Part shown: positions 8,880-17,602 of the stretch, piece after piece | How positions within the stretch are numbered: the first letter of the stretch is position 1 | How the letters are laid out: each line of letters opens with the position of its first letter | Assembly (NCBI RefSeq): GCF_009834915.1 | Contig: NZ_WVHS01000001.1 | Span: 1,302,001-1,366,000 of the forward strand | Direction of reading: 5' to 3' | Length of the DNA stretch: 64,000 bases | Origin: Hufsiella ginkgonis | Lineage (GTDB): Bacteria > Bacteroidota > Bacteroidia > Sphingobacteriales > Sphingobacteriaceae | Translations under genes and position numbers: made by a program | The notes under the pieces: model-generated | What the model was told of the DNA's origin: nothing | Seen by the model: only the letters and a program-made list of their open reading frames with translations | Database searches by the model: none

Positions 8880-9560
8880 TTACCAGTTCATAATTTTCAT
8901 TACCCGCTCAAACTCTTCCTGGATAGGTGCTTCAATGGCCACGGCTTCCCCGGTAACGGGATGTTTAAATGCCAGGTAAGCGGCGTGCAGGAGCAGCGTG
9001 TTCATCCCCCATTTTTCGTTGAACAGTTTATTCTGTTTATTACAGCCATGCGGACGGTCGCCGATGATGGGGTGCAGGATATGTTTGAAGTGTTTTCTCA
9101 GCTGGTGCATCCGGCCGGTGCGGGGACTGGCCTCTACCAGCGAATACCTCGACGTAGGGTGCTGCCCGAAAGGAACGTCCAGCTCCGCGCGCCGCAGCGT
9201 TTGGTAAACCGTAAAAGCCTCCTGCAGGGCGCCGTTCTCTTTGGCCAGCGGGTAGTCTATTTCCTGTTGATCTGGCGTAAAGCCGCGAACGATGGCCAGG
9301 TATTTTTTAAGCACCTGGTGCGCGGCGAACTGCTGCTGCATTTGTATTTCGGTGTCTTTATCGAGCGCGAATAACAGCACCCCGCCCGTCTTCCGGTCTA
9401 TGCGGTGTACCGGGTATACGCGCTGCCCAACCTGGTTACGGAGCAGCTGGATAGCGAACTCGCCGGCATCGGCCGCAATAGGCGAGCGGTGAACGAGCAG
9501 GCCATGAGGCTTATTGATGGCGATCAGTTGTTCATCGCGGTAGAGGATCTGCAAACTCAC
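8880..9560 (-). CDS. truC: RluA/TruC family pseudouridine synthase
   Basis: 226 residues from a GTG at 9560, selected because it gives a GTGA overlap with the mocR stop and places the first residues (SLQILYRDEQLIAINKPHGLLVH) where the family starts; a longer reading would run far into mocR. The catalytic block reads VHRIDRKTGGVLLF (about residues 72-85) with the essential Asp, followed by the SPRTGRMHQLRKH block and a C-terminal PIQEEFER segment. This matches TruC, which converts uridine 65 in tRNA to pseudouridine; other RluA-type targets are possible. No S4 domain is present, as expected for TruC. Confidence 0.85.
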   Translation of the reverse strand: MSLQILYRDEQLIAINKPHGLLVHRSPIAADAGEFAIQLLRNQVGQRVYPVHRIDRKTGGVLLFALDKDTEIQMQQQFAAHQVLKKYLAIVRGFTPDQQEIDYPLAKENGALQEAFTVYQTLRRAELDVPFGQHPTSRYSLVEASPRTGRMHQLRKHFKHILHPIIGDRPHGCNKQNKLFNEKWGMNTLLLHAAYLAFKHPVTGEAVAIEAPIQEEFERVMKIMNW

Positions 9561-11047
9561 GGCGACAAAGGTAAGGATTGAACGGCCGATGTGATGATGT
9601 TTATTGCATCTTCCGTTTCCCATGGCGAAAGGGAGGCAAACCCGAACCGCATGGCGTTGTATTGATGCCGGGGCGTGTCAAACAACGCACCGCTGCTCAT
9701 ATGCAGTCCCCTGGTAGCCGCGATCCCAGCAATCGTTTTCAGCGGGAACGCGGGCTGGAAGCGGAGCCAGACGGCCATACCGCCGGCCGGTTTTTCGTAG
9801 CTTACCACCTCTTTCAGGCGGCTGTCCAGCAGGCCGCAAAGGTGATCGCGGCGCTCCCGGCAGATCTTGTTCGCTTTGCGCAGGTAGCGGCCGAGGTCGC
9901 CATTGGTAATCAGCGTGGCGAGCGCATCTTCCATCAGGGTATCGCCCCTAAGCTCGATCATCCGCCGCAGGCGGGAGGCCTGTTCCACGAAATCGGGTGC
10001 CGCCACCATAAATCCAATACGCACCGATGCCGCCAATGACTTTGCGAACGAACCGATGTATACCACCCGTCCGCCGTGATCGCTACTGGCCAGGGGCAGG
10101 TATGGCGACGAAGTATAATGGAAATCATAATCGTAATCGTCCTCTATGATCGCGAAATTGCAGGTTGCGGCAAGTTCGAGCAGGTGCATCCTGCGTTGGG
10201 GGCTCAGCGTAACGGTAGTAGGATGGTGGTGGTGCGGGATCACATACACCAGCTTGGGGCGGGCGTTCCTGCAGGCTTCCGCCAGGGCGTCAGTGTCCAT
10301 TCCGTGTTCGTCTACCGGTACTTTCAGGATCTTCGCCCCCAGTTGTGCAAAGCTATAACTGGCAACGGGATAGCCAGGCTCGCCCACCACTACCAGGTCG
10401 CCTGGTTTTACCAGCAGGCTTGCCGCGAGGAAAATACTCATTTGGGCGCCGTGTGTAACCAGCACGCCGGGCAGTCCGGTGCGGATGCCGCGGGTGTTAT
10501 AAAGGTATCCCGAAAGCGCTTCGCGCAAGGCGATGGAGCCCGCCGCCAGCGTGCCCGAAGCCTGCCTGGGCGCATATTGGTTGGCAAGCCTGCTGCGGTA
10601 TTCACGCAGGAGCAGCGGCAAGGGAGCAAGGCGTGGATCGGGGAAACCATCGTCTATTACCAGCCGGGGAGGTGTTTTGCCCGGTTCATAGGTGAGCACC
10701 CCGCTGTTGATAACGCTGTTGAAAGGTACAGGCATGCTGGCCTGGTGCAACTCCTTTACCGGCCTTTTCCACGGCTGCGGCTTTAGCTCGGGCAGGCTCC
10801 CGGCAACGGTAAAACCTTTGCGGGGCGCTACGGTGATCCAGTTTTGTGCGTACAGATCGTTGTAAGCTGCAATTACGGTTTTGCGGTGCACCCCCAATTG
10901 CCTGGCCAGCTCGCGCGTACCCGGCAGCCGGGTGCCGGGCTGTAACAGGCCCGACCGGATGTTGCGGACCAAACTAGTGGAGATCTGCAGGTAAACGGAT
11001 GTTCCGGCAGCCTTATCGAACGTAATAAGCGTAGTATACGGTAGCAT
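9557..11047 (-). CDS. MocR family regulator: GntR winged helix fused to aminotransferase-like domain
   Basis: 496 residues from the ATG at 11047; the upstream extension would cover the divergent promoter and GNAT start. Residues 1-80 form a GntR HTH (QISTSLVRNIRSGLLQPGTRLPGTRELARQLGVHRKTVIAAYNDL). The rest is a fold-type I aminotransferase domain with VVVGEPGYP, IIEDDYDYDFH and the probable PLP lysine in IGSFAKSLAASVRIGF. Such proteins sense PLP or an amino compound and control nearby genes. It is divergent from a GNAT gene with a dyad between them, and heads a run with truC, an oxidoreductase and a drug exporter. Autoregulation is likely; the ligand is unknown. Confidence 0.9.
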   Translation of the reverse strand: MLPYTTLITFDKAAGTSVYLQISTSLVRNIRSGLLQPGTRLPGTRELARQLGVHRKTVIAAYNDLYAQNWITVAPRKGFTVAGSLPELKPQPWKRPVKELHQASMPVPFNSVINSGVLTYEPGKTPPRLVIDDGFPDPRLAPLPLLLREYRSRLANQYAPRQASGTLAAGSIALREALSGYLYNTRGIRTGLPGVLVTHGAQMSIFLAASLLVKPGDLVVVGEPGYPVASYSFAQLGAKILKVPVDEHGMDTDALAEACRNARPKLVYVIPHHHHPTTVTLSPQRRMHLLELAATCNFAIIEDDYDYDFHYTSSPYLPLASSDHGGRVVYIGSFAKSLAASVRIGFMVAAPDFVEQASRLRRMIELRGDTLMEDALATLITNGDLGRYLRKANKICRERRDHLCGLLDSRLKEVVSYEKPAGGMAVWLRFQPAFPLKTIAGIAATRGLHMSSGALFDTPRHQYNAMRFGFASLSPWETEDAINIITSAVQSLPLSP

Positions 11048-11048
11048 G

Positions 11049-11091
11049 TGGACTACTTGAATTGTTAAAACTGGAGGATAAAGATAGTCCA
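11049..11091. promoter_or_regulatory. Dyad TGGACTA-N29-TAGTCCA, candidate MocR operator
   Basis: TGGACTA at 11049-11055 and its exact reverse complement at 11085-11091 flank the space between the mocR start (11047) and the -7 element of the GNAT gene (11101). A related AACTGGA half site at 11069-11075 lies between. The widely spaced arrangement is common for MocR regulators. Binding is inferred from position and symmetry only. Confidence 0.55.
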
Positions 11092-11100
11092 GCCCGCCGG

Positions 11101-11108
11101 TACTTTTG
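11101..11108 (+). promoter_or_regulatory. -7 promoter element TACTTTTG for the GNAT gene
   Basis: Matches the Bacteroidota consensus TAnnTTTG exactly and lies 17 bases before the ATG at 11126. It is immediately downstream of the dyad, so a bound MocR protein could act on this promoter. Confidence 0.55.
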
Positions 11109-11125
11109 GGAATAACTTTAAGACC

Positions 11126-11524
11126 ATGGAAATTACTTATCGCACCGACCGTGTGCCGGCCGCGCAGCAGGTGATCGGCCTGTATAACGGCGCCGGGCTG
11201 AGCCGCCCGACACACGATGCCGCACGAATTGCTAAGATGTACGAAAACTCGAATGTCGTTATTTCCGCCTGGGATGGCGATCGGCTGGTTGGCATCTCCC
11301 GTGCGCTGACAGATTTTTGCTACAGCTGTTACCTTTCAGACCTGGCGGTGCTGCCCGATTACCAGAAAACGGGCATCGGCAAGGAACTGGTACGGTTAAC
11401 CAAAGCGCACATCGGCGACGAATGTATGCTGCTCCTGTTAGCTGCGCCAACTGCCATGGAATATTACCCGCGCATTGGCATGGATACGGTCGTAAACGGG
11501 TTCATCATTAAGCGGGAAAAATAA
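11126..11524 (+). CDS. GNAT family N-acetyltransferase
   Basis: 132 residues. The acetyl-CoA binding motif A reads YQKTGIGKELVRL (about residues 79-91) after the beta-4 strand SCYLSDLAVLP; the C-terminus YPRIGMDTVVNGFIIKRE is the usual beta-6/7 region. It should acetylate a primary amine, either a small molecule or a protein. Divergent from the MocR gene, an arrangement suggesting the MocR ligand and the acetyltransferase substrate are related amino compounds. Substrate not readable. Confidence 0.85.
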   Translation: MEITYRTDRVPAAQQVIGLYNGAGLSRPTHDAARIAKMYENSNVVISAWDGDRLVGISRALTDFCYSCYLSDLAVLPDYQKTGIGKELVRLTKAHIGDECMLLLLAAPTAMEYYPRIGMDTVVNGFIIKREK

Positions 11525-11620
11525 AAGATACGAAGGACGGGGAAGGTGGAAGCTCATTGTGCGGTGCCGTCTTGCTGTTAGCCGTCGCTTTGCTGCCTGA
11601 TATGGTAGGTGACCGAACGG

Positions 11621-12037
11621 CTAATTTAACTTAAACCGTTCTCTTGCTTTAAAAACCTCCTCCATATTCTCCGATGCCCAGTTACTGAGGCTCATGATCT
11701 GGGCGACAAGACTCCGGCCAAGCGGGGTAAGCGCATACTCTACCCGCGGTGGGATCTGCGGGTAAATGGTACGCGTTACAAAGCCATCTTCTTCCAGCGT
11801 GCGCAGGGTGACGGTAAGCATGCGCTGAGAAATTCCCTCTATCTTTTTTTTCAATTCAGTAAAACGGAGCTTTTCGGCCTTGCCAAGCGAGATGATGGCG
11901 TGCATCGTCCATTTATCGCTGATGCGGCATAATACATCGGTAACCGGGCAATCTTTTGTCGGCCGATTGTCAGAAAAATGATTGACTACTTTCTCAATAG
12001 TGCCTAATTGGGCTGTTTCGCCATTGGTTACTTTCAT
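11621..12037 (-). CDS. HxlR family winged-helix regulator
   Basis: 138 residues. Core HxlR features: CPVTDVLCRISDKWTMHAIISL (about 35-56), with the Cys near the start of the domain that serves redox or electrophile sensing in the family, then LRFTELKKKIEGISQRMLTVTLRTLEEDGFV as recognition helix and wing, and the YALTPLGRSL helix. These regulators respond to aldehydes, quinones or disulfide stress. It is divergent from a nitroreductase gene, with a palindrome between, so repression of that gene and of itself is likely. Confidence 0.88.
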   Translation of the reverse strand: MKVTNGETAQLGTIEKVVNHFSDNRPTKDCPVTDVLCRISDKWTMHAIISLGKAEKLRFTELKKKIEGISQRMLTVTLRTLEEDGFVTRTIYPQIPPRVEYALTPLGRSLVAQIMSLSNWASENMEEVFKARERFKLN

Positions 12038-12077
12038 ATAACTGAGTAATTAAAAAATGCCGTATTGTGCGGCCCAA

Positions 12078-12112
12078 AGTTACTAAATAGTTTTGAGTTA
12101 CTAAAAGTAACT
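12078..12112. promoter_or_regulatory. Palindrome AGTTACT-AAA-AGTAACT plus extra half site, candidate HxlR operator
   Basis: A perfect inverted repeat covers 12096-12112, and a third AGTTACT copy lies at 12078-12084, exactly 18 bases before the left arm. All fall in the 92-base space between the hxlR-like start at 12037 and the nitroreductase start at 12130. The 18-base phase would place dimers on nearly the same DNA face. HxlR proteins are known to bind such dyads next to quinone or nitro reductase genes. Confidence 0.65.
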
Positions 12113-12129
12113 AATATATCAAAAATATT

Positions 12130-12771
12130 ATGGATATCCTATCATTATTGAACTGGCGCCATGCTTCAAAACGCATGAACGGCGCTAAAGTACCCGCCGA
12201 AAAAGTAGACACCATTCTCGAAAGCATTCGTCTTTCGGCATCATCTATGGGATTGCAGCCCTATAAAGTGCTGGTGATCAGCAATCCCGAACTGCTGGAG
12301 AAGATCAGGCCGCTGGCCAACAACCAACCGCAGATCACAGAAGCATCGCACCTGCTGATTTTCGCAGCCTGGAGTAAGGTAACGGAAGAGCGTGTGCAGG
12401 CTTATATCAGCAACATGGCAGCGGTGCGCAAGGTGCCCGAATCGTCGTTCGATGTATTGAAAGGTTATGGCCTGCATTATGCTTCGCAAAGTGCCGAGCA
12501 AAATTTTAACTGGACATCCCGGCAGGCTTACATTGCGCTGGGCACGGCTATGGTGGCCGCGGCATCGCTGGAGGTGGATTCGACCCCGATGGAAGGCTTT
12601 AACGGCGCCGCCGTCGACGAGTTGCTGGGCCTGGAAGAGCTCGGCCTGCGCAGCGTTGCTTTCTTAACACTTGGCTACCGCGATACGGCTAACGATTGGC
12701 TGGCCTCCCTGCCCAAGGTACGTACGCCCAAACACGAATTATTTATTGAAGACGGGCAATTGGTGTATTGA
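12130..12771 (+). CDS. NAD(P)H nitroreductase family FMN oxidoreductase (NfsB-like)
   Basis: 213 residues. It begins LLNWRHASKRMNGAKVPAEKVDTILESIRLSASSMGLQPYKVLVI, the usual FMN phosphate-binding start of NfsB-type enzymes (RHASK then the SxxxLQP segment), and ends LTLGYRDTANDWLASLPKVR, the family's GYR...KVR tail. It should reduce nitroaromatics or quinones with two electrons in the cytosol. Divergent from an HxlR regulator with a shared operator, so likely induced by electrophiles or quinones. Confidence 0.88.
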   Translation: MDILSLLNWRHASKRMNGAKVPAEKVDTILESIRLSASSMGLQPYKVLVISNPELLEKIRPLANNQPQITEASHLLIFAAWSKVTEERVQAYISNMAAVRKVPESSFDVLKGYGLHYASQSAEQNFNWTSRQAYIALGTAMVAAASLEVDSTPMEGFNGAAVDELLGLEELGLRSVAFLTLGYRDTANDWLASLPKVRTPKHELFIEDGQLVY

Positions 12772-12776
12772 AACCC

Positions 12777-12784
12777 TAACTTTG
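12777..12784 (+). promoter_or_regulatory. -7 promoter element TAACTTTG before the DUF2027-Smr gene
   Basis: Exact TAnnTTTG, starting five bases after the nitroreductase stop and 29 bases before the ATG at 12814. It suggests separate transcription of the Smr gene. A good -33 partner was not evident. Confidence 0.5.
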
Positions 12785-12813
12785 CCGCCGGTACCGGACT
12801 TAAAATAATTGAA

Positions 12814-13752
12814 ATGATCAGGCTAGGGGATTTTGTGCGTTTTGTGGACGAGAAGATGGAGGGTTATGTAACCCGTATCATCGACGATAAAACCGTGGGC
12901 GTTACCACCGAAGATTTCGAAATCCCGGTATTGCGCACCAAGATCACCCGGGTATTCGGCGAAGACCAGGCCGGGAGCGCTGGTGAAGCGGTAACGGTTT
13001 CGCGTCCCGTGGCTTCTTTTAACGAAAACGTGATTTTCCTGGCCGTGGTAAGTAACCCGAAACAGCCGGCGGTGGTGAATTTCTTCATCGTAAATACTAC
13101 GAGTTATACGCTTGCGGCGGGCGTGCATGGCGAACGTTCGGGAAAGGTGAGGGGCGAGTTTTCGGGAGAGGTGGCGCCTGGATCGTCGCGGCAGGTGTTC
13201 ACCGCCTCGCTCAGCGAAGTGAGCTCGTGGCCGCGCCTGCTGGTGCAGCTGCTGTATTTCACGGCCGAAAGCAGGGATGCACTTAAGAAACCGGTGGAGT
13301 TTAACGAGAAGTTTACCGCGAAGGATTTTTCCGGGTCAAAAAAGCAGATCCCGCTGATGGACCAGCCCGGCTGGGAGTTCCGGCTCGATCCGCAACCCGT
13401 AATTATCGATGCACAGAAACTGAAAGAAAGCTTTTTCCGGGCGCCCGAAACGCAGGCCGCAGTGGCGAGACCGCTGCCCGAGGTGGACCTTCACATCGAA
13501 AAGCTGCGCGACGATCACCAGTTTTTAACAAGCTCCGAGATGCTGACTATTCAGCTGGCCGAGTTCAGGCGGAACCTGGAAGCCGCCGTGGTGCATAAAC
13601 TATCGTCGGTGATCTTTATCCACGGCGCCGGCAACGGAACGCTGCGGCACGAGATCCATAAAGCCCTCGGCAGGCACCCGGGCGTAAAAACATTTATGGA
13701 TGCCCGTAAAGAAAAGTTCGGATTTGGCGCCACGGAAGTGTTGTTAAAGTAG
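12814..13752 (+). CDS. DUF2027 and Smr domain protein
   Basis: 312 residues. The N-terminus MIRLGDFVRFVDEKMEGYVTRI is the DUF2027 opening found in Bacteroidota; a middle beta domain of about 110 residues follows; the C-terminal 85 residues are an Smr domain: EVDLHIEKL (the DLH motif, about 228-236) and IFIHGAGNGTLRHEIHKAL with HGxGxG (about 268-286). Smr domains nick or cleave nucleic acid in MutS2-type proteins. This version has no MutS ATPase, so it is a stand-alone Smr protein. Cellular target unknown. Confidence 0.85.
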   Translation: MIRLGDFVRFVDEKMEGYVTRIIDDKTVGVTTEDFEIPVLRTKITRVFGEDQAGSAGEAVTVSRPVASFNENVIFLAVVSNPKQPAVVNFFIVNTTSYTLAAGVHGERSGKVRGEFSGEVAPGSSRQVFTASLSEVSSWPRLLVQLLYFTAESRDALKKPVEFNEKFTAKDFSGSKKQIPLMDQPGWEFRLDPQPVIIDAQKLKESFFRAPETQAAVARPLPEVDLHIEKLRDDHQFLTSSEMLTIQLAEFRRNLEAAVVHKLSSVIFIHGAGNGTLRHEIHKALGRHPGVKTFMDARKEKFGFGATEVLLK

Positions 13753-13906
13753 CGCTTATCCGCAGGGATAGCCAACAGAACGATCAACCAAAGGTTACCG
13801 GCACCGCCCCGGGCTCTTGGTCCGGGAAGCCTGGTAAAAACCCATGAAGAAGGCAATATCCTGTAATACCCGGCGGGATCCGGCCTGCCGGGCGAAATAA
13901 CATACG

Positions 13907-16264
13907 CTAGGAGCCATTCCTGGGATCGGTACCCGTTTTCATCTGGTATTCTTTCGGCGGCGTAGCACCCATCAGGTGCTGGACGAAATAGTCCCAGCGC
14001 TTGCGCATCATATAACCCGAATATTCCCCGTAACCATGACGGCTGTTTGGAAATATCACCAGGTCATAATCCTTATTGGCCTTTTCGAGCGCTTCGATCA
14101 CCAGCAGGCTGTTATAGGGCGGCACATTATCGTCAAGCAGGCCATGGGCGATCATTAACTTTCCTTTCAGGTTTTTTGCATAGTTCTGGTTGGCTTGAGG
14201 CTCGTAATTATTGGTGCCGTCTGCGTTGGTGGTCAGCAGGCCGATATAACGTTCGCCCCAATCGTCCTCGTAGTTGCGGTTGTCGTGGTTCCCTGATTCG
14301 GCGATGCCCACTTTAAAGAATTCGGGATAACGGAACATGGCCGCAGCTGTGGCGAAACCGCCGCCGGAATGTCCCCAGATCCCTACCCGGTTGAGGTCCA
14401 TGTACGGATATTTTTGCGCCAGCTGCTGCATGCCGGTAACCTGGTCCGGCAGCGTATTGTCGCACATATTGCCATAACAAGCATCGTGGAAGCTTTTCGA
14501 ACGTAAAGGGTTGCAGGTGCCTTCAATAGAAACCACCACAAAGCCGAGCTCAGCAAGGGCCTGGTTATCGCCGCTGGCATCAGAAAAGCCCCAGTTGCGT
14601 ACGCTGCCGCCCTGCGGGCCGGGGTAAATGTAGTTTACCACCGGGTATTTTTTCCGGGGGTCGAGGTTAGACGGGGTGTACATCAGGCCGTATAGCTCGA
14701 TCTGCCCGTCGCGCGCTTTTACCATGAACGGTGTAGGCGCTTTCCAGCCGGTGGCGGTAAGGCGCGAAATATCGGCTTTCTCGAGTATTTTCACCAGTTT
14801 ACCATCAAAGTTGCGTAAAACGGTAACGGGCGGAACGTCCTGCTTAGAGTAGGTATCTACAAAGAAGTTCCCGGAAGGAGAAAGCGTCACCTGGTGATTG
14901 CCTTCTTCCGGCGTGAGCGCCGTAAGCTTTTTACCGTCGAAACCGATCTTATAAAGGTGCGCGAAATAAGGATTCTGCCCCGGTTCGCGGCCACCCGCCA
15001 GGAAATAAAGCATGCGGTTTTTTTCGTCGACCCTGACCACCCGGGTAACCACCCACGGCCCCCGGGTGATCTGGTTCTTTACGTTCCCTGTTTTGGCGTC
15101 GTAGAGGTACATGTGGCCCCAGTTATCGCGTTCAGAGTACCAGAGAATTTCGTTGGTGTTGGCAAGGTAATGCCAGTTAATGGTGCCCCTGCCCGATTCG
15201 AACTGGGTAGCTACCGATTCTTCAAACACTTCGCGCACCGCGCCGGTTACGGCATCCGCTATGCGGAACTTTTCCTGTTTATGATCGCGCGAGGTAGATA
15301 CGAAAGCGAGTTGGGTGGCGTCGTCGTTCCATTCAACGTCGTCGAAAGCCGCCCCCGTGCAGGAAATATCGTCGCATTGCGTACCGCGGTGGGGATCGGC
15401 CTTTACCTGGATCCGGATCACTTTGGGCGATTCAACCTCGATGATCACGCGTTCGATCATGGCCACTTCCTTGTCGCCGGCCAGCGGGTATTTCCACGAC
15501 TGCAGGGTCGGCTTGCCTACGTTGGTAGTTACCAGGTACATGTCGCTTACATTGCGCTGGTCCTGTTTAAAGGTGGCGATCTTTTTGGAGTCGGGCGACC
15601 AGGCGAGCACGGGGTTGTCACTTTTGGTCCAGCCGGCGTTATCGGTGGCATAGCCGAAATCCTTAATTCCGTCTGTAGTGAGCTGCGTTTCCTTGTTGGT
15701 GCCGGTTTCACGTACCCACAGGTTATAATCGCGGATAAATGCCGTGCGCTTACCATCCGGCGATGGGGTACCGCTGGCCGCCCCAAAGCCGCCGCCGCCC
15801 CTGCGCCCGCCGCCGCCGTTCCTCACCGGGGTGGCAGATCCGGTAAGCTGGTTAGTGGACAGGTCATAGTTCCAGGCTTTCTGCGCTGCCGCGAAGGTTA
15901 CCGCCCTGCCATCCGCAGCAAAGCTGATGTTTTGAAAAGGAAGCGCTTCGGCTGTAAACGTCGTTCCCGCCTGGGCGGAAAGTGCGGCAGCCAGTTTCTG
16001 GTGGTCGAATGCCGGGCCGCGGGTACCTTTTACGGGGTCTACCAGCACGTATTCGCTGCCTGTTGCGGTAAGCACGCGGTACCAGAAGCGGCCATCAGGT
16101 AACCAGGTTGGACGTACCGACGCGCGGTCTACCAGCGGCGATGTATTGAAAGAGAGCGCTTTTTCTGCACGCTCGTAATCTTTGGCGGTAAGCACAGCCG
16201 GCTGCTGACCGACCGCCGTCTCTACAGCGGTAAGAAATAATACAGGGAGTAAGAGTTTCTTCAT
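13907..16264 (-). CDS. Secreted S9 family prolyl peptidase, DPP-IV-like
   Basis: 785 residues from the ATG at 16264, which opens a signal peptide (MKKLLLPVLFLTAVETAVG). Residues 30-500 form the beta-propeller (DPPIV N-terminal repeats); residues 530-785 form the alpha/beta hydrolase. The nucleophile is in VGIWGHSGGGFAT, the Asp in GLLDDNVPP and the His in NSRHGYGEYSG, giving a complete triad. DPP-IV-type enzymes remove X-Pro or similar dipeptides in the periplasm. A GGGGRRGGGG low-complexity loop near residue 170 is unusual but common in this phylum's S9 proteins. The gene stands alone. Confidence 0.88.
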   Translation of the reverse strand: MKKLLLPVLFLTAVETAVGQQPAVLTAKDYERAEKALSFNTSPLVDRASVRPTWLPDGRFWYRVLTATGSEYVLVDPVKGTRGPAFDHQKLAAALSAQAGTTFTAEALPFQNISFAADGRAVTFAAAQKAWNYDLSTNQLTGSATPVRNGGGGRRGGGGFGAASGTPSPDGKRTAFIRDYNLWVRETGTNKETQLTTDGIKDFGYATDNAGWTKSDNPVLAWSPDSKKIATFKQDQRNVSDMYLVTTNVGKPTLQSWKYPLAGDKEVAMIERVIIEVESPKVIRIQVKADPHRGTQCDDISCTGAAFDDVEWNDDATQLAFVSTSRDHKQEKFRIADAVTGAVREVFEESVATQFESGRGTINWHYLANTNEILWYSERDNWGHMYLYDAKTGNVKNQITRGPWVVTRVVRVDEKNRMLYFLAGGREPGQNPYFAHLYKIGFDGKKLTALTPEEGNHQVTLSPSGNFFVDTYSKQDVPPVTVLRNFDGKLVKILEKADISRLTATGWKAPTPFMVKARDGQIELYGLMYTPSNLDPRKKYPVVNYIYPGPQGGSVRNWGFSDASGDNQALAELGFVVVSIEGTCNPLRSKSFHDACYGNMCDNTLPDQVTGMQQLAQKYPYMDLNRVGIWGHSGGGFATAAAMFRYPEFFKVGIAESGNHDNRNYEDDWGERYIGLLTTNADGTNNYEPQANQNYAKNLKGKLMIAHGLLDDNVPPYNSLLVIEALEKANKDYDLVIFPNSRHGYGEYSGYMMRKRWDYFVQHLMGATPPKEYQMKTGTDPRNGS

Positions 16265-16314
16265 ATAGCATGAAAGTATAATTGTGTAATAATCTAAAAA
16301 CCAATTGATCGCCG

Positions 16315-16737
16315 CTATTTCACCCGCGTCCACAGTTCCGTTCTTCCCAGTAACGGGGTGCCTATAAAGCCTTGCATCTGGAGCTTATCGCCGATCAGTT
16401 CCAGCCGGCAGTTAAAATCTTTGGCGGTTTTGGGTTCGTATACAAAACCGTCTTCGAAAACGCCGTTGCCTTTATCCACCAGGTCGTGGATGATCTCCAA
16501 CCCCTGGATATGTCGTTTCTGCAGCTTCGGATCCGGGTTGTTAATGTCCATTTTTGGGGTCCCATCGGGCAGGTTGGGCTCCTTCAGCCAGTAAAGCTTA
16601 CCATAAAATTTGTTGTTTCGGGTGATGATCTCCATACGGCCATCGCCTTTCGGGTTTTCCCATTTTCCCAGTACCGGGTTCTTTTTCGGGGCGAAAGAGG
16701 TTAGCAGTAGCACCAACAGGAATAAAGATCGTTTCAT
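16315..16737 (-). CDS. Secreted DUF2147 protein
   Basis: 140 residues with a signal peptide (MKRSLFLLVLLLTSFA). The mature part shows the DUF2147 pattern: LGKWENPKGDGRMEII, GKLYWLKEP, the DPKLQKRHIQGLEIIHDL block and a closing LQMQGFIGTPLLGRTELWTRV. The fold is a lipocalin-like small beta barrel; function is unknown. It lies 50 bases upstream of the S9 peptidase start on the same strand, so the two may be cotranscribed. Confidence 0.82.
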   Translation of the reverse strand: MKRSLFLLVLLLTSFAPKKNPVLGKWENPKGDGRMEIITRNNKFYGKLYWLKEPNLPDGTPKMDINNPDPKLQKRHIQGLEIIHDLVDKGNGVFEDGFVYEPKTAKDFNCRLELIGDKLQMQGFIGTPLLGRTELWTRVK

Positions 16738-16780
16738 ACGCTAAAGATAATTCCATTTTTTTTAATGATTTTCACCCCAC

Positions 16781-17410
16781 ATGAAAAAGATCACCCCCTT
16801 TACCAGCAGCGATGATGCCGGAACCGTGCTCGATAACGGTGGCCGCTTCTATAACCTGATGACGAAAGCCGGCGATGGCATCATCTCCGGCCCCGAGCTT
16901 GCCCGTGCCGCAGGTGTGTACAAAGATAAACAATCAATGGTGCTGTTTTACGCCATGGCAACGGCCGCGCTCGATGAACCTTCCAAACTGGCCGTAAGAG
17001 CTGCCCTGTCAGACGACATGAAACAGGCCTATAAAGAATATTGCCCTCAAACGCTTCTTCCATCGGAAGCGGAAACCAAAGGAATGGTGCAGTCGGCGGC
17101 CATTATTACCGGCATCCCCAGGCAGATCGACTCGCGGGTGGATTTTAAGGGCTTTGTAATGATCCCCGTGATGACGGGGAAAGTTATGGTAATGGTAATG
17201 TCGCCCATCCTTGACCGGTACGATGTTTACGAGATCTGGGACGACGAAGACGGCGAAGTATTCCTCATCGCCCATGCCCGCGGCGCAGAAAAGCTGCCGG
17301 CCCGCAAGATATCCGTGGGCGGCATATTAAAAGAAATGAAGCTGGAAAAAGGCGAAGAAGGGCCGGCGAAAAAGTTCCTGGAGAGTTTATATTATAGCGA
17401 GTTAAGCTGA
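16781..17410 (+). CDS. Conserved hypothetical protein, 209 residues
   Basis: Not recognised. No signal peptide or membrane segment, so cytosolic. The N-terminal half is helical (NGGRFYNLMTKAGDGIISGPELARAAG resembles an EF-hand-like or helix-turn-helix pattern, not enough to assign). The C-terminal half is beta-rich: SRVDFKGFVMIPVMTGKVMVMVMSP, RYDVYEIWDDEDGEVFLIAH. The lysine/glutamate-rich end (KEMKLEKGEEGPAKK) is probably exposed. Coding character is clear from length and codon use. Divergent from the DUF2147 gene with a 43-base gap. Confidence 0.6.
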   Translation: MKKITPFTSSDDAGTVLDNGGRFYNLMTKAGDGIISGPELARAAGVYKDKQSMVLFYAMATAALDEPSKLAVRAALSDDMKQAYKEYCPQTLLPSEAETKGMVQSAAIITGIPRQIDSRVDFKGFVMIPVMTGKVMVMVMSPILDRYDVYEIWDDEDGEVFLIAHARGAEKLPARKISVGGILKEMKLEKGEEGPAKKFLESLYYSELS

Positions 17411-17602
17411 TCCGGGATAACGGTTTGCAAGCTCACTTTTCATAATCCGGGTTGCTCTAATGCCAACTTTAGAGATAAATGCAATAATCTCTCCTTATGA
17501 CAGATCATTTCCATCCAAGTAGAGTTAAATTCACCTGTATTATGTACTAATTTTTCATAGTGTTCTCTCTGTCAGTGAGATAAGATTGCTGAAATTAGTG
17601 AT

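Noticed and set aside
11048-11215. Longer start for the MocR gene
   Set aside because: It would cover the dyad, the GNAT promoter and the GNAT start; the shorter form begins right before the HTH.
14894-16102. 402-codon open frame opposite the S9 peptidase
   Set aside because: No motif and opposite to a gene with a complete catalytic triad; a shadow of codon bias.
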